Source: Pleomorphomonas oryzae DSM 16300 (GTDB lineage Bacteria; Pseudomonadota; Alphaproteobacteria; Rhizobiales; Pleomorphomonadaceae). From it: DNA of 64,000 nucleotides. The translations under genes and the position numbers were made by a program. The stretch is from contig NZ_AUHB01000003.1 in the NCBI RefSeq assembly GCF_000422965.1, positions 248,001 to 312,000 on the forward strand, in the 5' to 3' direction. The notes under the pieces were generated by a model. That model had not been told where the DNA came from, made no database searches, and saw only the letters and a list, made by a program, of their open reading frames with translations. Within the stretch, counting starts at the first letter, position 1. Every line of letters begins with the position of its first letter. This document shows positions 33,299-40,741 of the stretch, piece by piece.

Positions 33299-33412
33299 TC
33301 ACCCCGCTGCCAGCATGAGCCCGCTGACGGCGATCACCGTCAGCGACAGCACCAGCGCCGTGGACGCTGGGTATTGGATGGGCCGGCAAAGCGCGCGAAT
33401 GAGCAGTTCCAT
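33299..33412 (-). CDS. 37-residue membrane peptide
   Basis: ATG at 33412 with a strong ribosome site (GAGGAGG). One hydrophobic helix at about 17-35 (TALVLSLTVIAVSGLMLAAG). Located between the 55-residue membrane protein and the paralogue pair. No function proposed. Confidence 0.58.
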   Translation of the reverse strand: MELLIRALCRPIQYPASTALVLSLTVIAVSGLMLAAG

Positions 33413-33431
33413 GGCAGGCCTCCTCTGGCCG

Positions 33432-33599
33432 TCAGTCGTGGTCGATCATCAGAACGTAGGGAAAGGCTGCCGTCGCCATGATGGCGGCCATCCAGCCGGC
33501 GACGGCAAGATTTGCGACAGCCCAGCCAAATAACCAGGCAACGCCGGACACGCAGGCGAGAATGCCGAGGCGCACCAGCCAACGAACGACAACGTTCAT
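33432..33599 (-). CDS. 55-residue membrane protein
   Basis: Two hydrophobic helices, about 8-28 and 30-49. The ATG overlaps the Cro-like stop by 4 nt (ATGA) with GAGGTG before it, so it is co-translated early after derepression. No family recognised. Confidence 0.6.
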   Translation of the reverse strand: MNVVVRWLVRLGILACVSGVAWLFGWAVANLAVAGWMAAIMATAAFPYVLMIDHD

Positions 33600-33904
33600 G
33601 GCATCACCTCGTCGGTTGAAGGGGTGGCCGCCGATGCGATGTCACCAGCATCGGCGGCCGTGCCGTCCGGGGAGGAGGAGGCGGACGGCGCCGCGCCAGC
33701 CTGGGAGGGCGCCGGCGGGGGATAGAGATCAGGTCGTATCTCGTGCGAGGGAACGCGCGTGACTTCTTCGACTTGTCGCACCCGCTCTGCAGGTACGCGC
33801 GTCATGAGCCACTGGCTGACGGCCCCTTGGGTGACGCCACAGTGCTTAGCGATTTTGGAGACTAGGCCCCTGTTCTCGCGGCAGGTCAGTTTTAGCTTGC
33901 TCAT
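33596..33904 (-). CDS. Cro-like HTH repressor
   Basis: 102 residues. The HTH is GLVSKIAKHCGVTQGAVSQWL (about 13-33), as in Cro/YdaS proteins, followed by VPAERVRQVEEVTRV. The tail (about 60-95) is Pro/Ala/Ser-rich. It is divergent from the CI-like gene; the 58-bp gap carries a palindrome. It is the first gene of the leftward operon. Confidence 0.8.
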   Translation of the reverse strand: MSKLKLTCRENRGLVSKIAKHCGVTQGAVSQWLMTRVPAERVRQVEEVTRVPSHEIRPDLYPPPAPSQAGAAPSASSSPDGTAADAGDIASAATPSTDEVMP

Positions 33905-33962
33905 GGCCCGAGATATTAGCCTCACTAATATTCTCGGGCAAGCGGTTTATTAGTTTGCCTGC
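33905..33962. promoter_or_regulatory. Immunity-region operator between Cro-like and CI-like genes
   Basis: A 7-bp inverted repeat ATATTAG/CTAATAT (33913-33931, 5-nt centre) lies just upstream of the Cro-like start. TATTAGTTTGCC follows at 33948-33959 and recurs exactly at 34603-34614. These are candidate repressor sites. Confidence 0.6.
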
Positions 33963-34022
33963 ATGGCTCGTTTTATGAGTGCCGCTTATTATCCCGACGC
34001 CGTTAACCAACCGGATGATGCC

Positions 34023-34373
34023 ATGTCAGAGAGCCGTTCTCGCAATGATGAGGGGATAGGCCACTATATAAAGCAGTGGCGGGAGCGTCGCGGCAAAACT
34101 CAGGAACAGTTGGCGGCAGCTATTGGCATGTCGCAAGGCTGGATCGCTCAATTGGAATCCGGAACCATCGCATATAGTCAGAAGCGACTAGAGGAGCTGG
34201 GCGTAATACTTGATTGTAGTCCGGCTGATTTGATTTCTTTAGATCCGACTGGTCTCAAAGATGACCAAATAGATCTTGTTCGTCAGATTGTTCGCATGTC
34301 GAAAGCGCATTCTCCTGAGGTGGTGGAAAAGGCGTTTCAGCTTGCGCGAGCGCTTCTCGAAACGAACGATTAA
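34023..34373 (+). CDS. CI-like phage repressor (XRE HTH)
   Basis: 116 residues from the ATG at 34023; an in-frame ATG at 33963 could also serve, perhaps leaderless. HTH: GKTQEQLAAAIGMSQGWIAQLESG near the N-terminus. No peptidase domain (LexA-like cleavage) is present, so induction would need another route. It faces the Cro-like gene and is expected to hold lysogeny by binding the ATTAG sites. Confidence 0.75.
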   Translation: MSESRSRNDEGIGHYIKQWRERRGKTQEQLAAAIGMSQGWIAQLESGTIAYSQKRLEELGVILDCSPADLISLDPTGLKDDQIDLVRQIVRMSKAHSPEVVEKAFQLARALLETND

Positions 34374-34458
34374 TAATTTCAAACACATGCGACACCGGCA
34401 CATCTTTAAAATCTCTCACCAACTTTGCCGCCTGCCGCATCAGGCATGCCCGAGCCAT
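34255..34458 (-). CDS. Small protein antisense to the repressor 3' end
   Basis: 67 residues. The ATG at 34458 has a strong ribosome site (AGGAGAAG) and AT-rich DNA upstream. The last 119 bp overlap the CI-like gene on the other strand. The sequence begins MARACLMRQAAKLVRDFKD and is partly helical. It could tune the repressor by antisense transcription or as a protein. No family recognised. Confidence 0.45.
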   Translation of the reverse strand: MARACLMRQAAKLVRDFKDVPVSHVFEIINRSFREALAQAETPFPPPQENALSTCEQSDEQDLFGHL

Positions 34459-34602
34459 CTGCTTCTCCTAATTCGAATTTGTCTAACATATCGTAATGCA
34501 ACTATTTATTAGCATTAGACATATTATTTAGGGAATTCACCTGACAAAATTTACCAGCACAGCGCGACCAAATCGCGCTGGTTGTGGCGTTTCAGCTTCA
34601 TG

Positions 34603-34654
34603 TATTAGTTTGCCGAATATTCCAGTTGACACGGATTATAAGTGACGCTAATAA
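34603..34654 (+). promoter_or_regulatory. Rightward early promoter with overlapping operators
   Basis: TTGACA (34626-34631), 17-nt spacer, TAATAA (34649-34654): near-perfect sigma-70 match. TATTAGTTTGCC (34603-34614) and GCTAATAA (34647-34654) overlap or flank it and match motifs near the repressor gene. It should drive the rightward operon and be repressed in the lysogen. Confidence 0.72.
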
Positions 34655-34703
34655 TCCCCTCCAACGATCCGCCAATCTGCCACGGCACGAAGAGGCGGGT
34701 AGG

Positions 34704-34898
34704 ATGGAGACAGCCACGATGGCCAGCCAGACTGACAGGTTGCACAGGATCATTGCCGGAAGCCGTTCGGGCTACCAGCGCGCCATGGAACGCATGGTCA
34801 AGGCCACCGACCAGGCCTGTCAGGCGTCGATGTCTTCCACCACCTGCGCCAACTGCGAAAGCAAGCGGACGTGCGCTTGCATCAAGGCGACGAGGTAA
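34704..34898 (+). CDS. Small early protein, first ORF after the rightward promoter
   Basis: 64 residues. AGAGGCGGGTAGG precedes the ATG. Helical start (MASQTDRLHRIIAGSRSGYQRAMERMVKATD), then a Cys-rich end (TCANCESKRTCACI). Its 3' third overlaps a leftward ORF (34820-35008), and only one of the two may be real there. Confidence 0.45.
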   Translation: METATMASQTDRLHRIIAGSRSGYQRAMERMVKATDQACQASMSSTTCANCESKRTCACIKATR

Positions 34899-35008
34899 TC
34901 GTGCACCATGCTTTGATCGAAGGCATGTGCAGGAAGTTTTTCAGCTTTCTCGGCAAGTGAAGCCCATTGTTCGGCATCGGAAAGTAATTCGTTCAGCAGT
35001 TCGCTCAA
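34820..35008 (-). CDS. Possible small acidic protein, opposite strand
   Basis: 62 residues from a TTG with an ideal ribosome site (GGAGGAGAAC). Acidic helical sequence (SELLNELLSDAEQWASLAEK). Convergent with and overlapping 34704-34898. Protein-like composition supports it, the rare start counts against it. Confidence 0.4.
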   Translation of the reverse strand: MSELLNELLSDAEQWASLAEKAEKLPAHAFDQSMVHDYLVALMQAHVRLLSQLAQVVEDIDA

Positions 35009-35108
35009 GATGTTCTCCTCCGTCAAACCTCACCAGCGCGACAGTAGATCTCAAAGCGAACAGCTTCAAGGCAAGGATTTCCCCCGCAAGGGGCACGCGA
35101 TCCCCACG

Positions 35109-35186
35109 ATGATCGCAGAGGATGGTGTACACACCATCGTTATGGACAGTTCGGGGGATGCCGAGGACGGAAGGCGTATGCCGTGA
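35109..35186 (+). CDS. Possible 25-residue early peptide
   Basis: ATG 15 nt after the first GCAA hairpin, acidic sequence (MIAEDGVHTIVMDSSGDAED). Supported only by the repeated hairpin-ATG pattern and by its stop lying shortly before the next hairpin. Confidence 0.3.
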   Translation: MIAEDGVHTIVMDSSGDAEDGRRMP

Positions 35187-35239
35187 CAGGTCGGAGAGAC
35201 GGCCAACAGTTTCGCCCGCAAGGGCATCGATGTCGAGCT

Positions 35240-35533
35240 ATGTGCCTGTGCTGCCAAGACGACGACGGCGACGACGGAAGGGTCACAATCCATGTCGATC
35301 GAGCAGGCAGACGAGGGAAAAGCTCCGCCAAGGGAGTCGGCACGTCACCCCCAAGGCCCGCACCGAAGGCGGACAAGCCCAAAGCCGGGTGGGGCAAACT
35401 TCGGTCCCGGCACCATTCGCCCGAACGGGCAACGAGCCGCGAAGAGGCATTGAGTAGCAAAACCCGGAAACGGTCATGCCACAGATGCGAACAGCGGGGC
35501 GCCAAAGGCAAGCATCTGGCCCACGCCGGTTGA
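35240..35533 (+). CDS. Possible basic Cys-containing early protein
   Basis: 97 residues. ATG 14 nt after the second hairpin. Basic, with CLCC at the N-terminus and CHRCE near residues 82-86, which might bind zinc. Its stop directly precedes the fourth hairpin. Other frames across this stretch are also open, so the call is tentative. Confidence 0.38.
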   Translation: MCLCCQDDDGDDGRVTIHVDRAGRRGKSSAKGVGTSPPRPAPKADKPKAGWGKLRSRHHSPERATSREEALSSKTRKRSCHRCEQRGAKGKHLAHAG

Positions 35534-35576
35534 GAGACCGGCAACAGTTTCGCCCGCAAGGGCAACGAGGCAAGCC

Positions 35577-35777
35577 ATGGACGATCGAGCCCACTTTTTT
35601 GCTGACGGCGACCCGGTGACGGTCAAATCCGGATCGATGGTCTGGACGGTCGCCGAGGCCTACACCGACAACCGCCATGGCCGCTGCCTGGTGCTGACGA
35701 CGCCCACCCAGGTGACCCCACACGTCGAACTGGCGCGTGACTGCCGCTTTGCCATTCCTCCCGGCGCCGCCCCCTGA
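35577..35777 (+). CDS. Small early phage protein
   Basis: 66 residues starting 13 nt after the fourth hairpin, ribosome site ACGAGG. Compact beta-like sequence (GDPVTVKSGSMVWTVAEAY). Unrecognised. A terminator follows at 35793. Confidence 0.6.
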   Translation: MDDRAHFFADGDPVTVKSGSMVWTVAEAYTDNRHGRCLVLTTPTQVTPHVELARDCRFAIPPGAAP

Positions 35778-35792
35778 TCTCGGCGCCCACTT

Positions 35793-35831
35793 GCCCGGCG
35801 GATCGGGTTTTGCGTACCGCCGGGCCTTTTC
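35793..35831 (+). terminator. Intrinsic terminator inside the rightward operon
   Basis: Nine-bp stem GCCCGGCGG/CCGCCGGGC (35793-35801 with 35817-35825), 15-nt loop, then CTTTTCTT. It would limit transcription into the later early genes unless antiterminated. Confidence 0.68.
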
Positions 35832-35906
35832 TTCCCCTCCGAGCCTTCCGACCAGCCGCGACGGACTCGCGGTTGCTCCGGACGCTTGTGTCCCAAGGAG
35901 ACCGAC

Positions 35907-36101
35907 ATGGACCCGAAGAAAGCCTTCCGTTTCGAGCTTGGCGCCGAGGTGATGCTCAACCGCAGCATGGAGCGCGGCAGCGTCATCGGCCGCTCCGAAT
36001 ACGTCAACGCCTGCGACAGCTACCTGGTGCGCTACGTCACGTCCGACGGCCGCCAGGTCGAAAACTGGATCTCCGAAGACGCCCTGATTTCCACCGATTG
36101 A
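35907..36101 (+). CDS. Small early phage protein
   Basis: 64 residues, strong ribosome site AAGGAG before 35907. Beta-rich (ELGAEVMLNRSMERGSVIGR, YLVRYVTSDGRQVENWISE), likely an SH3-like small fold. Unrecognised. Confidence 0.65.
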   Translation: MDPKKAFRFELGAEVMLNRSMERGSVIGRSEYVNACDSYLVRYVTSDGRQVENWISEDALISTD

Positions 36102-36203
36102 CCTCCGCGCATCCCGCGCGGTCCCCGGCGGCGCACACCCCAGCCCCCTCTGTCAGCGCCGCCGGGTCCCCTTTCCCATCTGCCTCATCATCTGGAGAAG
36201 GCG

Positions 36204-36710
36204 ATGACCACCTATCCCAACCACATGCTGAAGGCCGGCGCGGCGGTCCTCGCCAAAAGCGAAGGCTCGCACGGCATCGCCATGACGCACGCCGACATCG
36301 TCACCGCCGTCCTCGACGCCACGCTGGGCCTCAGCCAGGCCGAACTCGACATCATTGCTGAGCGCCGGCGGCAGGTGGAGGTGGAGGGATGGACGGCTGA
36401 GCACGATGACCATAATCGAGACGGATCGCTGGAACGAGCAGCTGCTTGCTATGCGTGGGCGGGGTCGCTCTCCGACAAGCACCGAACCCACTACGATGCG
36501 AAAAGCGCGTTGAAATCCGCAGAAAGCGACAACCGCATTTGGTTTCGTACCGACATCATCAAATCTCTTTGGCACTGGGCACGAAGCTGGTGGAAACCGA
36601 CGACGCGACGTCGGGACTTGATCAAGTCCGGCGCGCTGGTCATTGCCGCCGTTGAGCGCATAGACCGCGCCGCCGCCAAGGCCGCGCCCACGCCGGAGCC
36701 GACGCCATGA
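36204..36710 (+). CDS. Conserved phage protein with ERRRQVEVEGW motif
   Basis: 168 residues. The segment IIAERRRQVEVEGWTAEHDDHNRDGSLERAAACYAW (about 50-85) and the later WKPTTRRRDLIKSGALVIAAVERIDR (about 130-155) recur together in many phage proteins of unknown function. Ends in a Pro-rich tail like the next gene (PTPEPTP and QEPTP). Overlaps it by 4 nt. Confidence 0.7.
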   Translation: MTTYPNHMLKAGAAVLAKSEGSHGIAMTHADIVTAVLDATLGLSQAELDIIAERRRQVEVEGWTAEHDDHNRDGSLERAAACYAWAGSLSDKHRTHYDAKSALKSAESDNRIWFRTDIIKSLWHWARSWWKPTTRRRDLIKSGALVIAAVERIDRAAAKAAPTPEPTP

Positions 36711-37213
36711 CCAATCACCAACACCTTGAACCCGCCGACGTCACCAAGCATCCACTGCCGGCCGAATCTGCTGCCTGGTACGCCGGGTGCGACGAAGAAC
36801 TGCTGCCGATCGGCCCATGTGATAGCCGCGAGCAGGTCATTCAGGAGGCAATCGCCTCGGAGGTTTTCAAGGAAAACGATGACGGCTCCAGGATCGTCTT
36901 GATCGGTAAGTACGCAAATATCAGAGTCAATCTTGCCGATTACTTCGACGCCGAAGAGTTCCTTGAGCGCGCGTCCGAAGCAATGGACAATAATGACGAA
37001 GGCGGCGACGAGTACGGCGACCGGCACCCATGCCATGAGATCGACGATGATGCGACGGCCGACCTGCAGAAGGTCGTACGCGAAACCATCTGGAAATGGC
37101 AACGCGACCATGGCCTGCACCTGAAATCCTGGGCCTTGCGCCTCGTTGAAGGCGATGAAGCCGTTCCGGTCAATGGCGCATCGACCACTGCCACGCAGGA
37201 ACCGACGCCATGA
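36707..37213 (+). CDS. Hypothetical acidic phage protein
   Basis: 168 residues, unrecognised, acidic. HPLPAESAAWYAGCDEELLPIGPCDSREQVIQEAI near the N-terminus is distinctive. Overlaps neighbours by 4 nt on both sides. Confidence 0.65.
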   Translation: MTNHQHLEPADVTKHPLPAESAAWYAGCDEELLPIGPCDSREQVIQEAIASEVFKENDDGSRIVLIGKYANIRVNLADYFDAEEFLERASEAMDNNDEGGDEYGDRHPCHEIDDDATADLQKVVRETIWKWQRDHGLHLKSWALRLVEGDEAVPVNGASTTATQEPTP

Positions 37214-37362
37214 CGCCGGCCCGCACCCTCACCGTCTGCCCCGGCTTCGCTGCGACCTTCGACCGCCAGTGGGCGGCCGATGCCGCCCGCGTCGAGATGT
37301 CGCTGTGCACGCTGATCGCCTTCTGGATCGGCTTCATCTGCACCCTCATCGCCTGCCACTAG
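37210..37362 (+). CDS. 50-residue membrane protein
   Basis: ATG overlaps the upstream stop by 4 nt. One C-terminal helix (LCTLIAFWIGFICTLIACH, about 32-50). Unrecognised. Confidence 0.55.
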   Translation: MTPARTLTVCPGFAATFDRQWAADAARVEMSLCTLIAFWIGFICTLIACH

Positions 37363-37371
37363 AGGCTAGCC

Positions 37372-37701
37372 ATGGACTACGAATTTCCCGATCTCGGCAA
37401 CCCAGCCAAGCCAGAAGGCAAGAAGTCGCGCCGGGCGAAACAGGCCGAGGCCTTTTCCGCCAGCGAGATGGGCGCCAACGCCGAGGAACTGCGCCGTTTC
37501 ATCGAGCGCGTCGAACACCTTGAGGAAGAGAAGGCAAGCCTCGCCGACGACATCAAGGATGTGATGGCCGAGGCGCAGGGGCGCGGCTTCGACAAGAAGA
37601 CCATCCGCGCCGTCATCAAGCTGCGCAAGCAGGACCCCGACGAGCGGCAGGAGGCCGAAGCCATCCTTGAGCTCTACATGCAAGCCCTGGGGATGATTTG
37701 A
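37372..37701 (+). CDS. GapR/DUF2312 family DNA-binding protein
   Basis: 109 residues. The core [48 protein letters not shown] (about 39-86) is the UPF0335/GapR signature, which binds AT-rich, overtwisted DNA as a clamp in alphaproteobacteria. Phage copies may act in replication or nucleoid remodelling. N-terminal 35 residues are basic and likely disordered. Confidence 0.85.
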   Translation: MDYEFPDLGNPAKPEGKKSRRAKQAEAFSASEMGANAEELRRFIERVEHLEEEKASLADDIKDVMAEAQGRGFDKKTIRAVIKLRKQDPDERQEAEAILELYMQALGMI

Positions 37702-38138
37702 TGGCCAAGAAAGTCGAATCCGAGGAGGTGTTGAGCCTCTACCGTCGCGGCCTGCAGAAGCGACGCATCGCATCGATGTGCGGCGTCTCGGTGGAAACGG
37801 TCAATCGCCGCCTCTCCGAAGCCGGTATCGAGGAAACGCTGGCGCCGCTGCCATGGACGGCCGCTGAGCGCGCCATCGTCCAGAAGGCGGCGCCCAACCC
37901 GGCCACCACGGCCACCAGCCTGATGCCGCTCCTGCCCGGCCGTGGCCGCGCCGGCATCCAGGACAAGCTCACCGCCGCCCGCGCCACCCTCGGCATGCCC
38001 AAGCGCGGCCGCCGCGCCGCCAAGGATCAGCCGGCCATGGCCTGCCTCCCCTGCGGCGACCCCCCGCCAGGCGCCTACCGCGACTGGCGCGGCGTAACCC
38101 TGAAATTCATCCCTGGCGTGACGGAGGTGAGGATATGA
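37701..38138 (+). CDS. Helix-turn-helix phage protein
   Basis: 145 residues. SEEVLSLYRRGLQKRRIASMCGVSVETVNRRLSEAG (about 7-42) is a clear HTH. The rest is basic and Pro/Ala-rich, reminiscent of GcrA-like phage proteins (C-terminal CxxCG), though too weak to name. ATG shares its A with the upstream TGA. Confidence 0.7.
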   Translation: MAKKVESEEVLSLYRRGLQKRRIASMCGVSVETVNRRLSEAGIEETLAPLPWTAAERAIVQKAAPNPATTATSLMPLLPGRGRAGIQDKLTAARATLGMPKRGRRAAKDQPAMACLPCGDPPPGAYRDWRGVTLKFIPGVTEVRI

Positions 38139-38623
38139 GCGATCGGACATTGCCAGCGCTCGAACTGGCCGAAGGCCGAATAAGCCACAAGACAAAGTCC
38201 GAACGACTTCAGGATGCGAATTACTTGATCCTACAGGTATCCATCTTCGGTCGGCGATTCTTTTATAGCGCAACCCACAATCGCGTCGCTAAGTTTGAAC
38301 TAACCATCGACGGGAAGCTTTGGTTTAGAGACGACGACACGGATAAGCGCATCTACGTGGCCTATCGGGGAAGATGGAAACACTTTTCACACGGCGGAAC
38401 CCTTCGCGGGCTCGTCGAAGGCTTGGCAAACTACATTCGAACTGGCGAACGCATTGGCGCAGGTCACTTCGGACCGTGGCCGCAATGGGTCTGTGAGGGC
38501 GATCTCTGGGGCTACGGAAAAGAGACCATGGAAATGCTGAGAAACGCTTTGCGGCCCCGTGATTGCGTCGCATGGCCACCATTGTCCGCGACATCGAACA
38601 GCAGGGAGCAAGCGCGATGCTGA
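38135..38623 (+). CDS. Hypothetical phage protein
   Basis: 162 residues, unrecognised. Beta-rich centre (FGRRFFYSATHNRVAKFELTIDGKLWFRD). Lower GC than neighbours in its first 250 bp. Overlaps neighbours at both ends. Confidence 0.62.
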   Translation: MSDRTLPALELAEGRISHKTKSERLQDANYLILQVSIFGRRFFYSATHNRVAKFELTIDGKLWFRDDDTDKRIYVAYRGRWKHFSHGGTLRGLVEGLANYIRTGERIGAGHFGPWPQWVCEGDLWGYGKETMEMLRNALRPRDCVAWPPLSATSNSREQARC

Positions 38624-38865
38624 TCCATAATCTAGGCGGCATGGCCGCTGCTGCCTGGGTAGCATGGCGCTGGCGCCGCTGGCGCGCCGCCGTGGTGCGC
38701 GCCGCGAGACTGGACTTTGCCGAGGTCACCACCAGAGCAGCCGCCGCCCTCGATGCCCGGGAATGGGTCGAGGCCAACGAGGACGCGCTGCGGTGGTGGT
38801 TCCGGGACGGCGCCAGCCCCACGGAAGCTTTCATAGCCGTTTCGGAGGAAAGCAACGATGGATGA
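38617..38865 (+). CDS. Small hypothetical phage protein
   Basis: 82 residues from the ATG at 38617, which has GGGAGC upstream and overlaps the previous stop by 7 nt. Trp/Arg-rich helix (WRRWRAAVVRAARLDFAEV). Unrecognised. Confidence 0.6.
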   Translation: MLIHNLGGMAAAAWVAWRWRRWRAAVVRAARLDFAEVTTRAAAALDAREWVEANEDALRWWFRDGASPTEAFIAVSEESNDG

Positions 38866-39499
38866 GATGGGCTATTTCGAAGTCACCGGTGACAGGCCGC
38901 GCGAGGTCTGGAACACCTATCGGGCCGACCGTATCGCCTATGGCCACGCCGTGACGGCGCTTCTCCATGAAATCGGCGCAGCGGGCATTTGGATCGGCTT
39001 CTCTGGTTTTGTGTTTGGCGCCAGCTTCGATGGTCCGGTTCACCCCGCCTTCTCCGACAAAAGGCGCCAAAACGGTGCTCACATGCTGAAGCGCCGAGGG
39101 CGCTCAACGGATGAGAAACAGGCCATAGCCGACTTCACGAAACGAAACGAAGCCTTGGCGGCCATCTTTCCCAACGAGCGAGAAATTGCCCAGGCCGAGG
39201 GGTTCCTCAACACCCTTGAATACGAAGACGAAACGTCGCGCGGCTCTCGACATATAGGCGCGGACTTCAGGTGGGCACAGGCCCTTTGGTTCTCCGAGAC
39301 GAGCGAGATCGTCCTCTACGCGACAGACGCAGCCGCCGCCATCACCGCTGATCGGGCCAAGGGATACATCACCACGCCGGATAGCTGGTCCGCGCCCGAC
39401 GGCTATACCCAGATCACCGAAGCCGATTACGAGTTCCGCCGGGCCAAGCACCGGCTTGAACTAGAACAAGCCGCCACGAAGGAGTCCGCCCATGGCTGA
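38858..39499 (+). CDS. Hypothetical phage protein
   Basis: 213 residues, unrecognised. Part about 30-60 is hydrophobic (GIWIGFSGFVFGASF). Overlaps both neighbours by 8 nt. No function proposed. Confidence 0.62.
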   Translation: MDEMGYFEVTGDRPREVWNTYRADRIAYGHAVTALLHEIGAAGIWIGFSGFVFGASFDGPVHPAFSDKRRQNGAHMLKRRGRSTDEKQAIADFTKRNEALAAIFPNEREIAQAEGFLNTLEYEDETSRGSRHIGADFRWAQALWFSETSEIVLYATDAAAAITADRAKGYITTPDSWSAPDGYTQITEADYEFRRAKHRLELEQAATKESAHG

Positions 39500-40538
39500 T
39501 CGCACCTCTATCGAATGGTCCGATATGACGTGGAACCCGATCGCAGGCTGCACCAGGGTTTCGGAAGGCTGTCGCCACTGTTATGCCGAGCGCTTGGCCG
39601 CTCGTGGCCTGCCGGGTTTCGAAGGCCTCGCCCGCTGGGTCGACTGGCCAGACGGTACCCGCGCCCCACGCTGGACCGGCGTTGTCCTGATCCGCGAACA
39701 CCTGATGGACTTGCCTCTCCGGAAGAAGAGGCCACGCCGGATCTTCGTCAACTCCATGTCGGACCTGTTTCACGACGCCGTGCCCGACGAAGTGATCGAC
39801 CGCATCTTCGCCGTCATGGCGCTTGCACCTCGGCATACCTTTCAGATCCTCACGAAGCGGCCGGAGCGGATGCGCGACTACCTGTCCACCCGTGCGGGCG
39901 ATTGGATGCTCCGGTGGCCCGAGGCGATCCCGGCAGGGAAATGGTATGTCTCGCGGCACGAAGGCATGAGCCGCCTTGGTGCGAACGGGCCGGTGGCCGC
40001 CGCGCTCTATGATGCCCAGCCGATCACCTATCCGCTTCCCAACGTCTGGATGGGCACCAGCGTCGAAAACCAGCGATCGGCGAACGAGAGGCGCACTCAC
40101 ATCGAGGCCGTCGCCGCTGCCGGATGGAACACCTTTGCCAGCTACGAACCGGCACTCGGTTACGTCGCATGGGAGGGCTGGGAGTTTCTGAAGTGGCTTA
40201 TCTCCGGCGGAGAGAGCGGTCCGAGGGCGCGGCCAACGCACCCGGCATGGCACCGCGTCGCCCGCGATTTCAGCGCGGCGCATGGGATTCCATACCTGTT
40301 CAAGCAATGGGGCGAATGGGGAAAGGCCAAGGGCGCCCACTCTGGTACTCCGGGAAAATATGCCATTGCTTCGGCTGGCCCACATTCCGAGTTCTGGCCC
40401 CAGAGCGTCATCGAGGTCGATTTCTATCCGCGACAAATCAACCTTTTTGGCGGGGCAACTGTGCGTGAACGCATCGGCAAGCGCGCCGCCGGCCGGCTGC
40501 TCGACGGCGTCGAGCACAACGGCATGCCGGGGGGCTGA
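39492..40538 (+). CDS. DUF5131 family protein (phage Gp37/Gp68 type)
   Basis: 348 residues. SIEWSDMTWNPIAGCTRVSEGCRHCYAERLA (about 5-35) gives the Cys cluster CxxxxxxCxxCY typical of DUF5131, which has a radical-SAM-like fold. FVNSMSDLFHDAVPDEVIDRIF (about 84-105), LTKRPERM and LISGGESGP are further family blocks. Substrate unknown. Frequently found in phages near replication or integrase genes. Confidence 0.85.
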   Translation: MADRTSIEWSDMTWNPIAGCTRVSEGCRHCYAERLAARGLPGFEGLARWVDWPDGTRAPRWTGVVLIREHLMDLPLRKKRPRRIFVNSMSDLFHDAVPDEVIDRIFAVMALAPRHTFQILTKRPERMRDYLSTRAGDWMLRWPEAIPAGKWYVSRHEGMSRLGANGPVAAALYDAQPITYPLPNVWMGTSVENQRSANERRTHIEAVAAAGWNTFASYEPALGYVAWEGWEFLKWLISGGESGPRARPTHPAWHRVARDFSAAHGIPYLFKQWGEWGKAKGAHSGTPGKYAIASAGPHSEFWPQSVIEVDFYPRQINLFGGATVRERIGKRAAGRLLDGVEHNGMPGG

Positions 40539-40540
40539 CC

Positions 40541-40741
40541 ATGTCGCGCGGCCTCGCCAACTTCCGTCAGTCCGACGTTGCCCGCTGCGTTCGCGCCGCC
40601 AAGCAGGCCGGCGCCGCGGCGGTCGAGGTGCGGCCGGATGGCCATATTCTCATTATGCTGCAGCCGCCGCCGGGCGGCTTTCCGCTGCCGTCAGGTCAGC
40701 CAAGTGGCGAAGTTGCCGAGGATGAGGGTATCGTGCTTTGA
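40541..40741 (+). CDS. Small conserved protein next to integrase
   Basis: 66 residues. FRQSDVARCVRAAKQAGAAAVEVRPDGHILIML is the conserved-looking core. It overlaps the integrase start (TGATG). Position suggests an excisionase-like or integrase-coupled role, but it has no clear HTH, so this is inference. Confidence 0.65.
   Translation: MSRGLANFRQSDVARCVRAAKQAGAAAVEVRPDGHILIMLQPPPGGFPLPSGQPSGEVAEDEGIVL

Larger units (their letters stand above)
35082..35563 (+). repeat. Repeated GCAA-loop hairpins in the early leader
   Basis: Four hairpins of type GCCC-GCAA-GGGC: 35082-35093 (CCCC stem), 35214-35225, 35419-35430 (GAAC loop) and 35552-35563. The second and fourth share 23 identical bases (35204-35226, 35542-35564). 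The first, second and fourth lie 15, 14 and 13 nt before an ATG. Confidence 0.6.

Noticed and set aside
35082-35563. CRISPR array
   Set aside because: Four short hairpins with irregular spacing and no cas gene; the same applies to the 26228-26330 repeats, which lie inside a gene.
35140-35565. Leftward 141-codon frame in the early leader
   Set aside because: Cys/Arg/Pro-rich, no ribosome site, and the repeated MPLRAKLL start is simply the reverse of the hairpin repeat.
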